From Camellia lanceoleosa (lineage: Eukaryota > Streptophyta > Magnoliopsida > Ericales > Theaceae), in the NCBI GenBank assembly GCA_025200525.1, contig CM045761.1, positions 37,394,190 to 37,458,189 of the forward strand: DNA of 64,000 nt, given 5' to 3'. The notes beneath the pieces were generated by a model. It was not told the DNA's origin and searched no databases. It saw only the letters and a list, made by a program, of their open reading frames with translations. Every line of letters starts with the position of its first letter. Positions within the stretch are counted from its first letter, which is position 1. Positions 32,292-44,695 of the stretch are shown piece by piece. Position numbers and translations under genes: made by a program.

Positions 32292-33480
32292 ATGGAAAAT
32301 ACAAGAAGTGATGGAACAACCGAATCATCTAAGGCTCGAATGAGCAGCATGGAACAAATGCTAGCAGTTTTAACTGAGGCAATAGCTCAACAACAATAGA
32401 GGCAACAACCCTTACCTCCTCCACCACCGCCGATTCAAGTGGAGCCGGATAATAATGATCTCATAAATTTAACTCAAAAGTTCCTGAAGATGAAATCGCC
32501 GACTTTCTTAAGTGGTATTGAACTGTTAAAAGCCGAGACATGGTTACTTCAAATGGAGAAGCTATTTGAAGTATTCCCTTGTTCTGAGGTTCAGAAAGTT
32601 TTTCTAGCCATCCATACTCTGAAAGATGAAGCCCAAATATAGTGGTTGCTAATCCGAAACAGTAATGAGAATATGACATGGGCATAATTTAATGCAATCT
32701 TCTATGATAAATACTTCCCCTAATGTTTCTAAGATCGGAAGTTTTTTGAATTTCAAGAACTCAAACAAGATAAGATGTCTGTGGCTGAGTATGAGGCCAA
32801 ATTTATTGAGTTGGCTCGATTTACTCCACATATGGTGGATACTGATTACAAGAAGGCACGAAAATTTGAAGGTGGACTGGATTTGAAAGTGTTTGACCGA
32901 GTAGGCGTCTTGAAATTGCCTACTTATGTGGAAGTTTTAGACAGAGCGATAATAGCGGAAGCCACAATAGCAGCAATGAAACAAGCCAAGGCACCAATAA
33001 CAGAATGGAAAAGCAAAAGATCTGGGTCTAATTTTGGGAAAGGTTGTCTCTTCTTTGCAAACAAAAAGCAAAATATTGGATCTTCAAGCAGCTCAAGCCA
33101 AAATAGTGGGTCTATGCCAATTTGTTCAGAATGTGGAAGGAAACATAAAGGCATGTGTCATCGTGCATCGAGCGCGTGTTTTCGCTGTAGCAAAACCGGT
33201 CACATGATTAAGGACTGTCCAATGAGGTTTGACAATGCAAACCATCCAGCAACAAGTTCGGCCGGATCTACCCTTGTAACAAGACCCAATGCAAGAGCCA
33301 GTGCCAGGAATAACATTGGGAATGAAACACTGAGGCAAGGGAGAGTGTTTGCTCTAGTACCTGGAGACGTACAGAATACTGAGCTAGTAGTGTCAGGTAT
33401 AATTTCTATCAATGCACAGAATGCCTATGTACTAATTGATTCTGGTTCTACGCATTCATTTGTATCGCATGCTTTTCTCG
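32292..33480 (+). pseudogene. Degenerate gag and start of protease (chromovirus)
   Basis: The ATG at 32292 opens a frame with in-frame stops at 32397, 32640, 32685, 32721 and 32730. It then runs open through a gag domain to a CX2CX4HX4C zinc knuckle (CFRCSKTGHMIKDC) near 33178-33220 and the protease active-site triplet DSG at 33438-33446. A single-base loss near 33477 shifts the frame. It would encode the structural protein that packages the element RNA, but it is not functional here. Confidence 0.85.
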
Positions 33481-36400
33481 GAAGTTGGCTAGATCATTAG
33501 AACCTATGAATTGCATACTATCTGTGTCTACACCATTGGAAAGTTCTATGATGTGCACCCATGAATATCCTGCATGTGATGTTTTGACTGGCGGTATTGC
33601 ATTGTACATTGATTTGCTGCCTTTGAGATTGACCACTTTGATCGTATATTGGGCATGGATTGGTTGTCGAAATACTGTGCCACTATTGATTGTGTGAATA
33701 AAACTGTCACGTTTAAACCACCTGGTATGCCTGAGTTTGTTTTCACTGGGAATGGGGTAGTACCTCCACCATACTCGATTTCATTCATAAAAGCCAGGAA
33801 ATTGTTGAGAAAAGGTTGTCGGGATTACTTGTACAGTGTAATGCCTATGTCTTCGGATGGTACCAGTGTAGAAACTATTCCTGTGGTTTGTGGATTTCCT
33901 GATGTGTGTTCTAATGACCTACCCGGAAACCTAATTGATAGGGAAATTGAGTTTACCATTGATATAGTGTCTAGAACACAACCTATCTCTAAAACTTCGT
34001 ATAAGATGTCGACTTCTGAATTGAAAGAATTAAAAGTTCAACTCCAAGAACTCTTAGATAAGAAATTCATCCGTCCGAGTACCTCACCTTGGGAGCCCCA
34101 GTGTTATTTGTTAAAAAGAAAGATGAATCTTTGAGACTATGTATTGATTACCGTAAATTGAATAAAGTAACCGTAAAGAACAAATATCCATTACCCCGAA
34201 TAGATGACATGTTTGACCAACTTCAAGGAGCCCAGGTGTTTTCTAAAATTGACCTTAGATCCGGGTATATCACCAATTAAAGGTCAAGGCAGAAGACATA
34301 GAGAATACTGCATTCAGAACTAGATATAAGCACTATGAATTTTTGGTAATGCCATTTGGGGTAACTAATGTACCTGCAATGTTCATGGATTTAATGAATA
34401 GGGTGTTCAAACAATTTATGGATGAATTTATTGTTGTTTTTATTGATGATATATTGATTTACTCCAAAAGCAGGGAAGAACATAAGAATCATTTGAGAAT
34501 TGCCTTACAAATTCTGAGAGAAAAGAAATTGTATGCAAAATTATCCAAATGTAAATTCTGGCTTGACAGTGTGGCATTTTTGGGGCATGTAATCAACAAA
34601 GATGGTATCTTTATTGACCCATAGAAAAATAAAGCTATTGTGGACTGGTCTAGACCGACAAATGTGTCAGAAGTTAGAAGTTTTCTGGGACTTGCAGATT
34701 ACTACAGAAGATTTGTGAAAGATTTTTCAAAACTTGCTATGCCATTGACCTAGTTAACCCAGAAAAATGTCGCGTTTGACTGGAATGATCAAAAAGAGTC
34801 CACCTTCTAAGAACTGAAAGCTAGACTAGTAATTGCACCAATCCTGACTTTACCAAACGAAACAGATGGGTTCCAGATTTATAGTGATGCTTTTTATAAA
34901 GGCTTGGGTTGTGTATAAATGCAAAATAAAAAGGTAATTGCTTATGCTTCTTGGCAACTCCGACCACATGAAAAGAATTACCCAACTCATAATCTTAAAC
35001 TGGCAGCTATGGTTTTTGCTTTAAAGATTTGGCGTCATTATTTGTTTGGTATGACTTGTGAAGTATACACAGACCGTAAAAGTCTCAAATATTTTTTCAC
35101 CCAAAAAGAATTGAACATGAGACAGAGGAGATGGTTAGAGTTAATCAAAGACTATGATTTACAGATTTTGTATCATCTGGGGAAAGCCAATACAGTCACA
35201 GATGCTTTGAGCCGAAAGCCCATTGCCAGTTTGTCATGTTTGCTCACCAGACAAAAAGAATTGCTATGCGATTTGGAAAAGAATGAGATTGAAGTTGTAT
35301 TACAAGAACAAGGTGGGATCTTAGCTGCTATCTCTACCCAGCCTGTAATCATTGAAGAAACCAAAGAGAAACAACTGTAAGACGAATTCCTAAAAAAGAT
35401 TGTGAATAAAATTGACTCAAAACCAAGGCCCGGGTTTGTATTTGAAAACAATGTGTTGAAATTTCAAAGTCCTCTTTGTGTGCCAGATTGTTCTGATTTA
35501 AGGAAACGAATCATGACAGAAGCTCACAACTCCAAATTTGCCATAAATCCAGGAATCACGAAGATGTATCATGATTTGAAACAGAATTTCTGGTGACCTG
35601 GAATGAAAAAGAGCATTGTAGATTTTGTAGCCTGATGTTTGTATTGCCAACAAGTCAAAACTGATCATCAACGACCCGCTTTACTACAGTCGCTTCCAAT
35701 ATCGGAATGAAAATGAGAGCACATTACCATGGACTTCATTGTGGGATTACCTCACTCTCCTCAAGGCATGGATTCTATCTGGGTAATTGTTGATCGTTTA
35801 ACAAAATCTACACATTTCTTACTTGTTAAATCACTGTATAATACGGATAAGTTGGCTAATTTATATGTTAACGAAATTGTAAGATTACATGGCGTACCAG
35901 TATCTATTGTATTAGACAGAGATCCTAAGTTCACTTCAAGATTTTGGCAGAGTCTACAGCAAGCTCTAGGAATTGAGTTGAGATTATGCAGTGCTTATCA
36001 TCTATAGACAGATGGTGAATATGAACGAACCATTCAAATGTTGGAAGACTTATTATGGATTAGTACTCTAGACTTTCAAGGTAGCTGGGAAACCTACTTA
36101 CCGTTGGCCGAGTTTGTGTATAATAACAGTTACACAAACCTAATGTATGGCTCCTTATGAAGCTTTGTATGGTAGAAAATGCCAATCTCCGATCTGTTGG
36201 GCTGAGATAAGTGATAGACCGTTGTTGGGACCAGAACTTGTGCAAGAAATGACTGAAAATGTGAAATTGATTCAGCAAAGACTGAAAACTATACAAAGCC
36301 GCCAGAAGAGCTATGCCGATGTTCGAAGAAGAGACACGGAATATGAAGTCGGGGACCACATATTTATCAAGGTAACTCTAATGAAAGGGCAAACGCGATT

Positions 36401-36824
36401 TGGAGTGAAAGGCAAGTTGGCACCAAGATATGTTGGGCCATATGAAATTCTCGAGAAGATCAATTCAGTAACCTACCGAGTGGCCCTATCTCCGGTAATA
36501 GAGCATATGCACAACATTTTTCATGTTTCAATGCTTCGAGATTACTTACAAGATCCACTCCATGTGATAGAACCGACTCATGTGCTTCTGAAGGATGACT
36601 ATACATATGAGAAAAGGCCAAAGCAAATTGTGAACCACCGAATCAAAAGATTGAGAAACAAGGAAATTCCGTTAGTGAAGGTTGATTGGCAAAATCATGG
36701 AGGAAGTTATGCAACTTGGGAGACAAAAGAAGTCATAATGAGAAAATACCCTGAATTGTTCCCTTTGAATCCGGTGCTCTTCCAAAATAAAAGTAACTCA
36801 AGTTTGGAGGACCAAACTCTTTAA
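33481..36824 (+). pseudogene. Degenerate pol: protease, RT, RNase H, integrase, chromodomain
   Basis: Pieces in shifting frames show the protease tail (LGMDWL, about 33650), reverse transcriptase (YPLPRIDD near 34190, then the FIDDIL catalytic pair near 34440), RNase H (YSDAF near 34880 and DALSRK near 35205), and integrase. Integrase has its zinc-finger region at 35510-35660 (second His replaced by Asn) and core Asp residues near 35732 and 35915. A chromodomain-like tail (KVDW, WETKEVI) lies at about 36670-36760, with the final stop at 36822. Stops occur at 34622, 34751, 34808, 34916, 35594, 35633, 35708, 35714 and 36005. Frameshifts lie near 33625, 34090, 34267 and 36140. Confidence 0.88.
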
Positions 36825-36835
36825 GGAGGGAATAC

Positions 36836-39298
36836 TGTAACAACCCCGACCCATGATTAACGTTAATCCATGCTTAATTATGCATAACAAGAAATTAACG
36901 TGAAAATTTGCACCATGTGTTGCTCTATTTGTGTTTATATCTGTTTAACGTAGAAAGATTTGTTCATGTTTTTATTCGGTTTGAGAATTGAAGGCCTTAT
37001 CGGCATCCGATTCAGAAATTGATTTGATTTGCGTGCTATTTAGAATTTTTAAAATTTTATGGTAGGTCTGATTGAAATTCGGTTCGAAACGATTAAATTA
37101 GATTAATTTAATGGCTCATTTGATTAGTCTTAATTATCTACCATTAGACAAGCCTATATAAGGCTTCTTGTGTACTCCTACTCACTCTTTTCCCTCATGT
37201 CAACACATTTTGAACTCTCACACACACAATCAACGTGAGAGAAGAAGAAATAAGACAAGTTGAGCTCAAATTATTGAGATTGCTAGAGAACTTGTGAATT
37301 TGGACTTAGGAACTCAAGGATCAAACTTTTAACTCTCATCTTGACAAGTTTAGGTAAGAATCCAACCTTTGTTTGAACAACTATGAAGTGTAAGACATGA
37401 ACTCTGGAGATTTGAGTTGATTAATGTAAGAATTAGGTTAGAAATGAAGAGTATTAAGCCATACCATGCATACATGCATATTTTCTCATATTTTGAGTTT
37501 AATTTCTAAGAATTCCCTTATGCATGTCTTGAATTCACCTTAATTGTGAGAAATTATCAAGTTTCATGCTGTTTTGTAGCATTTGATCATGTTTTGAGAA
37601 GATTAAGTTCAAAGACATTCATGCATGTCATGTTCATGGAACATTTATAAATTTTAAGTTGAATTTTTGCACAATTGGCAAGCTATTGGGCCATGATTTC
37701 TTGAAATGATCCTTAATTCATGATGTTTTATGAGTTTCTAAGTGTTCCCTCAAGTTTTGGCCTAGAAAATCGAGCTTTGATGCTTTAAGATTGAGTTTTG
37801 AAGCTTGGAAGCAATTCTGAAACTTCCAAAATTCTGCTTCCACGCTCGAGCGACCACTTTGTGTCTTACACTTCCGCTAGAGCAACCAAGGGTTGACTCG
37901 AGCATGAAATGCATGCTCCTAGAAGTTTTTACGTTTTTTAGTATGCTCGAGCAACAACAGTTTCGCTTGAGCGAGGGCATGTCTCTCACACTCGAGCGAG
38001 TGTCGAGCGGGAAAAACAAGCAACCAATACTTTTTCAAAGTTTGTAGACCGCTTGAGCGATGGAAGTTGCGCTCGAGCGAACCCTTACATTTTGCATGTC
38101 CGCTCGAGCGAGGAAAGCCACGCTCGTGCATGGACTCTGTTTTTACCAAGTTTTGAAAAATATTTTCAAGTACATTTTTGCATCCTTATTCCATCCTAGA
38201 CATTCCTAGGACAAGATCAAGACACTATGATGAGGATAAAGGCTAGAAACACACTAAGAATAAATAAAATAAGTTGTGTACAAACCGAGCGGGTGTTCCA
38301 ATGTATGTATCTGTCATGTTATGTAGGTCACGCGCCTCAAGTTAAGTGAATTGCCTACTCTACTCGTCTATCTGAAGCCACCAGTTATCTGTGAGTAATA
38401 ACTTAATAAAGCTATGTTCAAGTTAAATTATTTTCTATCTATGAATAAAATCTATTTTATGAAATGTTATGAATGATTGTCAAATTTTCGATAAGTATTT
38501 ATGACAAGTATGTTATTTGTTCCCGGACCAGAGGTTCTTTATGGAATTGACAAGTTATCTGTACCCGGCTGGAGGTTCTTTTATGGAACGGACAAGTTAA
38601 CCGTTTCCAGCCCGAAGGTTCTTTTATGGAACTGACAAGTTATCCGTACCCAGCTGGAGGTTCTTTTATGGAAGTGACAAGTATAATCCATGATGCTCTT
38701 TGTATATGATCTATTAGCACTAACAGATAAACCATGTATGATCAAGCATGAATTCTGAATTTTGTACATGATTTGAATAAGAATATGAATGTGAACTAGC
38801 TTAGTCATGGGACATCATTCATTTAACCGTTTACTCTGTTATTATTCACTGGGCTTCCGCTCACTATTTATATTATATATGTAGGTGATCAGGCATATGA
38901 CTAGGTTCAGAGTTGAAAACCTGGCATCTCAGTTTTTGTCAACCAACCTTTGCGCCTCCCGAGGAGGTTCCAGATTAAGTTAACTCTAGTGGTTGTATTG
39001 TTATGATTGTGTAAGATGTTATTCTTTTGCTCTCCAAACAAGTTTCTCTGTTTTTTTTTTTTTATGTACATGAAGTGACGTATAAATACTGTATCTTTTG
39101 ACGTCACTCGTATGTTTATAAAAGTTTAAGATTATCTCTCATATGTATGTCTTCACAGCTCGAAGGACTACGTATATTTTATGTATTTACTTCTACAGCC
39201 CCTAATTATACATTATGATGTTATGAGGCCTTTGGTAATCCAAGAATTACTGGCCGGTTACGACGCTAAACCTATAGGGGCGGGTTTGGGTCGTGACA
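36836..39298 (+). repeat. 3' LTR of chromovirus
   Basis: This is homologous to 29594-32072 along its whole length. It carries the same TATATAAGG box (near 37155), CTCGAGCG palindrome cluster (37840-38125) and four about 45-base tandem units (38520-38690). It ends GGGTCGTGACA. Scattered substitutions and small indels separate the two LTRs. Confidence 0.88.
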
Positions 39299-40740
39299 AT
39301 TCCAAACGAGATTTGTTAAAGTTTTTTTTTATGAATACGATTTTTTCTTATTTTTAATTTGTATTGAGTTTTATTAATAATTTGACGTATAAATATATTT
39401 ATTATCTTTAGATTTTTAGTAGTTGTGAAGCATTAATTAAATGGACTTTTGACGTTGAGAAGAAGACTGGATTTGTCATTATTATAAAGACATCAGATGT
39501 TGGAGGCAATGGCAGAAAACCAAGACTTACATAAAAAAAAGTAGTTATTATAGAGACAACAGGAAGATCAAGGAGGAACAATTGAGGTTGACAGGTCTTA
39601 AAAAGTGTGGATATCTATTTCTATTAAGGGGGAAAAATTACCTACAAATTACCAAGACGAATTGTTATAACATGTTTGATTGATGGATGCAAACAATGAC
39701 AGATTTTATGAATACTTTATGGATATTTGTACACTTGATGCTTTTATGAATAATTTTATGGATACTTTTTATGTATGATTTTATGGATGCGTGTTTCATT
39801 TATGAATTTTTTGATGGATGCTTCAATGAAAAAGTAAATATTTCAATATACAACGACGAGGGCCTAGACAACTCTATTATAGTTTGGCCACATGACACTT
39901 GAGTAATCCCATTTGTATAACAATGTATCATTGAACATGCACTTCACAAGTGGTCCAAATTAATTTCTTGTTATCATCTAATTAGACAGCAATATAATGC
40001 TGGGAAAAAAAATATTGTCTGGTAACATGACACTAGAGTAATTCAAATTAATTAGCGTTTTATTATCGAACAGGCCCACCACAAATTAAAAAATCATTTT
40101 TTTTAAGAAAGTGTCTCTGTAAATGTATAGCAACAAAATGCTGGAGAAATCTATTTTTTCAGACAGCATAATACCGGAATAATGTAAATTGTTTAGCATC
40201 GTATTACCAAAATTAGTGGTGTAAAGAGATGAAATAAGGTTAGTTTTGGTAATATATTGAGAGTGTAATGAGAATTACATTTTTTTAGTGGTGTAAAGAG
40301 ATAGAGGGTGTAAAGAGATTAAATAATAGTGTAAGTAGAATCACCCTTCGCCAAATTAGTCGATTACGGTTTGGTCAATTTTAGACAAATTGAAAAATAT
40401 TTTAATTAATTATTAAATATTTATATAATATATAATATTAATTTGTATAATATTATATATATATATATATGTAATATAAATTAATTTTATATAATATATT
40501 TCATATATATAATTATTAATTTGTAATAAATTTTACATTTTAAATTCATTTCACACTTATTTTTATTTTGATATTTTGTTAAATGTTAAAAAATATATAT
40601 GCATCAATTATGCAAAGCAGAATGATTTCGAAAACGGATTATAAATTTTAAAGTTTAATTCGTGGTTAACAGATAGAGCGGTACGAATTAATGCGAATCG
40701 ATATAATTTTAGTAGATTGGATACTATTTTACACAACATT
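39299..40740. other. AT-rich DNA between retrotransposons
   Basis: No gene was recognised. Near-repeats of GGTGTAAAGAGAT occur three times at 40219-40320, and a TA run lies at about 40441-40480. Confidence 0.4.
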
Positions 40741-41256
40741 TATACAACCAGATAAAGGCAAGCCAAGTTCTTCCAATTCAGATTCATCAATTCCACAAAG
40801 TCATTTTGAAGAAAGTGACTAATGGTTATGTGAATGTTGCCTTGTGAATTTTTCCAATCCCATGTTTTCATTTAATCAAAGTGCACATCCCTTGAAGTTA
40901 CCAATTTGTTGGTTTTTGGATCGAAAAATTGATAACCTTTTGATTCATCGCAATAATCGATGAAAATGAATTTTTCTCATTTTTCGTCAAATTTTTCCCT
41001 ATATTGGGAAGGAATAAGGGAGTATGCAATGCATCCAAAAACTTCGAAAAAATTTACCACTGACTTGCCATTGTGCCAAACTTCATAGGGAGTTTTGTTA
41101 ACAAGAGCCTTTGTTGGAGACCGGTTGAGGATGAAAAACACATATCTTAATGTACTTTTTCGTTCATCAATGGGACTTGTCCAATCACTGTCAGTGTATC
41201 TTGCAAGTCAAAATTAAATTTTGTGTTACCAGCTTGATTTGTTTCTTGGTGAAAAT
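40741..41256 (-). pseudogene. Ty1/copia fragment: integrase tail and RT/RNase H scrap
   Basis: Read on the minus strand, this segment encodes pieces recognisable as the copia integrase C-terminus (ALVNKTPYE-like, about 41090-41130), the linker before reverse transcriptase, a TDSDW-type RNase H piece (about 41150-41200), and a scrap of the gag zinc-knuckle region. The order is not that of an intact element and stops are frequent. The same family recurs up to 58425. Confidence 0.7.
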
Positions 41257-42248
41257 TGTTGGAACAATCTTTTGTGTAAATAAAATAAACTGAAATTAAT
41301 TCAAACAAAATAAAATAAAACTTACAGAAATTATTATGTTGAACGAAAACAAAAATTAAAAGACCAAGTCGAGTGTGTGACACTCTGTCCTTAAGACAGA
41401 TTCGCCCCGCTATGGTGCTTACGGTTGAGTGGCGTCTATCTCCCAAGATACAATGATCTTTAATCAACTCGTAGTAGCACTCCAAAACAAATTGTTCGGC
41501 GAACCAAACCTGTGTTCTAACTCTCTGAATATTTATTCTTAAATCTAAAATGAAGAATAATGCACTAAAAGTAATTTGGATAACAAAAAGACAAAATATG
41601 AGACTGTTTTAATTCATCCCCAAGACTGTTGGTAAACCCATGTATTTATAGGCAACTACATAGACCCGAATAGGTGCCACAATTAAGTGAAAAGGTGCAC
41701 CTCTTAATTCAAACCAATTTTGACCGAAAGAACCTGAACACTAAATTTCAAACAATTTTGAAAAAAGTGCCGTTGGGCCGTTGGAGCAACAGTTTCCAAC
41801 TGTTGGAACTTTTTATTAATTAAACCATTGAAATATATATATATATATATATATATTATTAAACTATTTGAATGGTTTAATAAATAAAAGAACATGAACA
41901 AATTTTAAGAAACTACTAAGAAACCTAAAATTTGAATTTAGAATTAAATTAAATTCACATCATTACAAATTTTAGGAAACCACTCAGGAACTCAAAATTT
42001 GAATTTAGAATTAAATTAAATTCCCACAATAATTTTTTATTGAAAAAATTCAAAAGAATTTTATCTAAAAAATTAATGTTAGACCCGAAACGACGTCAAC
42101 TTCCCATTCACTCATAAATGGTTTTGATGTTCCGTCTTCACCGTGTGACTTGCCATGCGGCAAGGAACACTTCACCTCTTCGGACCTACCCCAAAAGACG
42201 TTTGGAGCCCACTCAAAATTGGGCTCAAAATATGCCTATATTAAACCA
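41257..42248. mobile_element. LTR-like insertion in copia fragment (ends uncertain)
   Basis: This begins TGTTGGAACAATC inside copia sequence and may end CCCACA at 42028, with flanks AAAAT and ATAAT as an imperfect duplication. The interior repeats AATTTGAATTTAGAATTAAA twice (about 41929-41957 and 41995-42022) and has a TA run at 41828-41856. Sequence to 42248 has no copia match I recognise. A solo LTR of another copia lineage is the best guess. Confidence 0.4.
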
Positions 42249-42740
42249 TTTTTCAATAATTTCTTATTTGACTTATAATTTCAATAACTCTTGTGGAGAA
42301 AGATTGGACAATCTCATTTTCTTTCATGGCTAGATTATCAAAATCACGCCATAAAGACTAAAGTTTAATGGAGATAACTTTTTCAGAACCTTGGAATTAT
42401 TGTTTTAAGATTTCCCAAGCCTCTCTAGAATTTTTTGCACTAATTATTAAAGGAAAAATAGATTTGCTTACCCTCTGTCGTATGTTGAGTGACGCCTTTG
42501 CATCTTTTTTCTTATTCTCTTTGTACTCCTTTTGTTTGCCTTGTGTCCATGATACTAATGTTTCATGATCTTCTAGAACAGGAAAACCTTCCTCCACTAT
42601 CTCCTATAGATCTTGAGAAATAAAGAGAGTCTTCATTTGAATACTCCAATAACCATAATTTTCTCCATCAAATACGGGTATTTGATTGGAAGTACAGTTG
42701 AAGGTGGTGGTGATTGAATTTGGTTCCATCATAATTTTCG
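42249..42740 (-). pseudogene. Ty1/copia gag N-terminal fragment
   Basis: On the minus strand this encodes the copia gag start region (FDGENYGYW and SWTQGKQKEYK are recognisable) with internal stops. It is one of four copies of this segment in the window. The others are at 45919 (plus), 48141-48800 (minus) and 58136-58390 (minus). Confidence 0.8.
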
Positions 42741-42830
42741 CAAATATACCTTGCACCCAACATATTTTTGGTATCAAAGCCAAATCTTTTTTCTGTTCAA
42801 ACTCTTTACTCTAAATCAAGGTATATTTGC
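42719..42830 (+). other. Head-to-head LTR/gag junction with inverted primer-binding site
   Basis: Here the LTR end (TTGCACCCAACA, ending 42762) and a primer-binding site TGGTATCAAAGC (42769-42780) read on the plus strand, although gag and the adjoining LTR read on the minus strand. CAAATATACCTTG and CAAGGTATATTTG form an inverted pair across about 60 bases. The same chimeric arrangement recurs at 48805-48905. Confidence 0.65.
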
Positions 42831-43089
42831 TAAATTCTAGAGAAAGAGAAAATTAAAGACCCAAAAAAATATATATAGAGAGAGAGATTTTTAGAGAGAG
42901 ATAAAAAGAGAGCTCAAAATGGTTTGTATTGCTCTAGCTTGATGTTTACAAATGAAGAGCTCTTACTATTATATTGGCAACGCTACCAAATTCTTAATGC
43001 AATGATAATGAACCACCTACTTCAACAACCACACCTACTACAACAACTAAACCAACTTAAACTTTATTACAAATTATTAAATTTTAACA
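42831..43089 (-). repeat. Ty1/copia LTR copy, truncated
   Basis: The LTR body contains CTAGAGAAAGAGAAAATTAAAG, a GAGAGAGATTTTTAG stretch, GCTCAAAATGGTTTGTATTG, and ends AAATTATTAAATTTTAACA. On the minus strand it therefore starts TGTTAAAATTTAAT, preceded by a purine-rich tract. Other copies are at 44507-44695, 47992-48140 and 48901-49200. Confidence 0.75.
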
Positions 43090-43335
43090 CCTCCTCTTAA
43101 TTTGTAATACAGAAGAAGATTTTGAATTGATCTAATTTTTGTGATAGCACTGCCTTGGTAAAAATGTCTGCAAGTTGTTCATTAGTATTAACGAACTTCA
43201 ATTGAATTTCTTCTTTGCCAACCAAATTTTTGATAAAGTGATGACGAAATTCAATGTGCTTTGTTCAAGCATTAAAAATAGGATTTTTTGTCATAGCAAT
43301 GGCAGACATGTTGTCGCAATAAATTATTTTTATTT
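43090..43335 (-). pseudogene. Ty1/copia RNase H C-terminal fragment
   Basis: The minus strand reads the end of the copia RNase H domain (EQLADIFTKA is recognisable near 43150-43180) running into the purine tract and LTR. It is broken off abruptly at about 43335, where another element begins. Confidence 0.7.
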
Positions 43336-44506
43336 TAACTTTTTTATTTTATTTGTATGATTTGTGAGTTTTGGTTCGTATTGTAATAATCTCCCAATCC
43401 CATGTTTTTTTATTTAGTTTTGTAACTATTCAATGTTGTAATAATTCCCAACCCCCGCTTCTTTTTACCCATTTCTATGTATATTTTCCAATCTCATTTC
43501 TTTCCATCCCTTTTATTTACTCACTTTCCATATTTTTACATAGCATCATATTTTCCTTTTCATCATATCCATGTCCTGTATCCATATTTCATGCATCTAG
43601 ATTCGGCTCATTTTGCATCTGTGGGTTTAATCAATTCTTATGTGATTATGTGCGCTACCTCATGTTTTTGAGATGATTCATATGTCATATATTAAAAGTT
43701 GAATCTTTAGTTACATTTCATGAGTAAATTGTATTAGGATTTTGTATATAAGATCATGCATGTTTTACTAACTTTGTTTTGTAGCTGTTTGCAGGACGTC
43801 AGTAAAGAATAATACTAGGGATCATGAAAAAAAATATAATGAAATGCATCATGAAGATTTTTTTTCCTTTGATTAGTGTGTGATGTTTTATTGTATGTGT
43901 AATCCAAAGGTGGAGAATCTTTATGATTATCTTCATGATATTTTTTCATGATCCCTAGCATTACTCTGTTAGCAAGAATATGTGTGAGTTTTTATGTTTT
44001 AGCATCCCGTTTGTGTGTGTTTTTCTTACTATATTTAAGCATCCTACTACGTGGCTACTTGCTTACTTGATATAATTGTATGAATACTGGTGGATGGAAG
44101 TTGTGTCGCTTAATTTGGAATGATGTTGATTTTTATGTTTGTAAACTTATTTTTTTTGAGTTGTACATCTTCAAAACTCTTTCAAAATATATGAAACCAA
44201 ATTGTTCCAAAATGAACAATATAGTCTATACTTATTTGCTTCACATAGTAAATTTTAGGATTATTAAATAATCAAGATATGAACATATAAAGTTAATAAA
44301 ACTTATATCATGGTTTAGTAGAGGCTAATCTTTTGATCGGGTGAGCGGGGATGCTCAATTAATAACTTTCCCCTCTCAAATCTAAAGTTCCAAGCCAAGC
44401 ATATGTGGTTACGATGAACAGTGGCCTTGGCACGAGTCACAGGGTTTCCTAATTTTTTCAAAATATTAGGTGGTGACTCTGAAATCTTATGACGCAATCC
44501 ATTTAT
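43336..44506 (-). mobile_element. Ogre/TAT-like LTR fragment, minus strand
   Basis: The right part (about 44300-44500), reversed, matches the inner solo LTR at 51490-51680. Shared features are GAGTCRCCACCTAA, TTAGGAAACCCT, GACTCGT, GGCCAC, CCCCGCTC.CCCGATCAAA and a CCTCTACTAA end. It is therefore a second, opposite-orientation copy of that LTR family. The left part is AT-rich and not clearly assigned. The MITE at 43809-43964 is inside it. Confidence 0.55.
43809..43964. mobile_element. MITE (GGGATCATGAAAAAA family), uninterrupted copy
   Basis: The ends CTAGGGATCATGAAAAAAA and TTTTTTCATGATCCCTAG are near-perfect inverted repeats of about 35 bases, including ATCATGAAGAT further in. It is the reference copy showing where 8618-8750 inserted into 8530-8820. 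Confidence 0.78.
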
Positions 44507-44695
44507 GATGGAACCAAATTCTAGAGAGAGAGAAAATTAAAGACCCAAAAATATAAAGAGAGATTTTTAGAGAGAGAGAGGAAGACAGAGCTCAAAATGG
44601 TTTGTATTGCTCTTGCTTGATGTTTACAAATGAGGAGCTCTTACTATTATATAAGTAACGCTACCAAATTCTTAATTCAATGATAATGAACTACT
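44507..44695 (-). repeat. Ty1/copia LTR fragment
   Basis: This matches the LTR body at 42831-43089 (ATGATGGAACCAAATTCTAG, GCTCAAAATGGTTTGTATTG, TGATGTTTACAAATGAGGAG) but breaks off near 44695 into integrase sequence. This is a recombinant junction. Confidence 0.7.

Larger units (their letters stand above)
29594..39298 (+). mobile_element. Ty3/gypsy chromovirus-type LTR retrotransposon, full length, inactive
   Basis: This 9.7-kb element has two about 2.47-kb LTRs that begin TGTAACAACC and end GGTCGTGACA. A primer-binding site follows the 5' LTR, and a purine tract AAGGAGGG (36823-36830) precedes the 3' LTR. The domain order is gag, protease, reverse transcriptase, RNase H, integrase, chromodomain-like tail, which is Ty3/gypsy order. 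The long LTRs and chromodomain fit the Tekay/Del lineage. The flanks ATTAC and ATTCC are a probable 5-bp duplication with one change. The coding region has many stops and several frameshifts, and the LTRs differ at many sites, so it is an old insertion. Confidence 0.9.

Noticed and set aside
36640..36770. Chromodomain as a separate host gene
   Set aside because: It is continuous with the integrase C-terminus and ends just before the purine tract and 3' LTR, so it belongs to the retrotransposon.
41704..41901. 65-codon antisense frame
   Set aside because: It is dominated by Ile/Tyr from a TA microsatellite within an LTR-like insertion.
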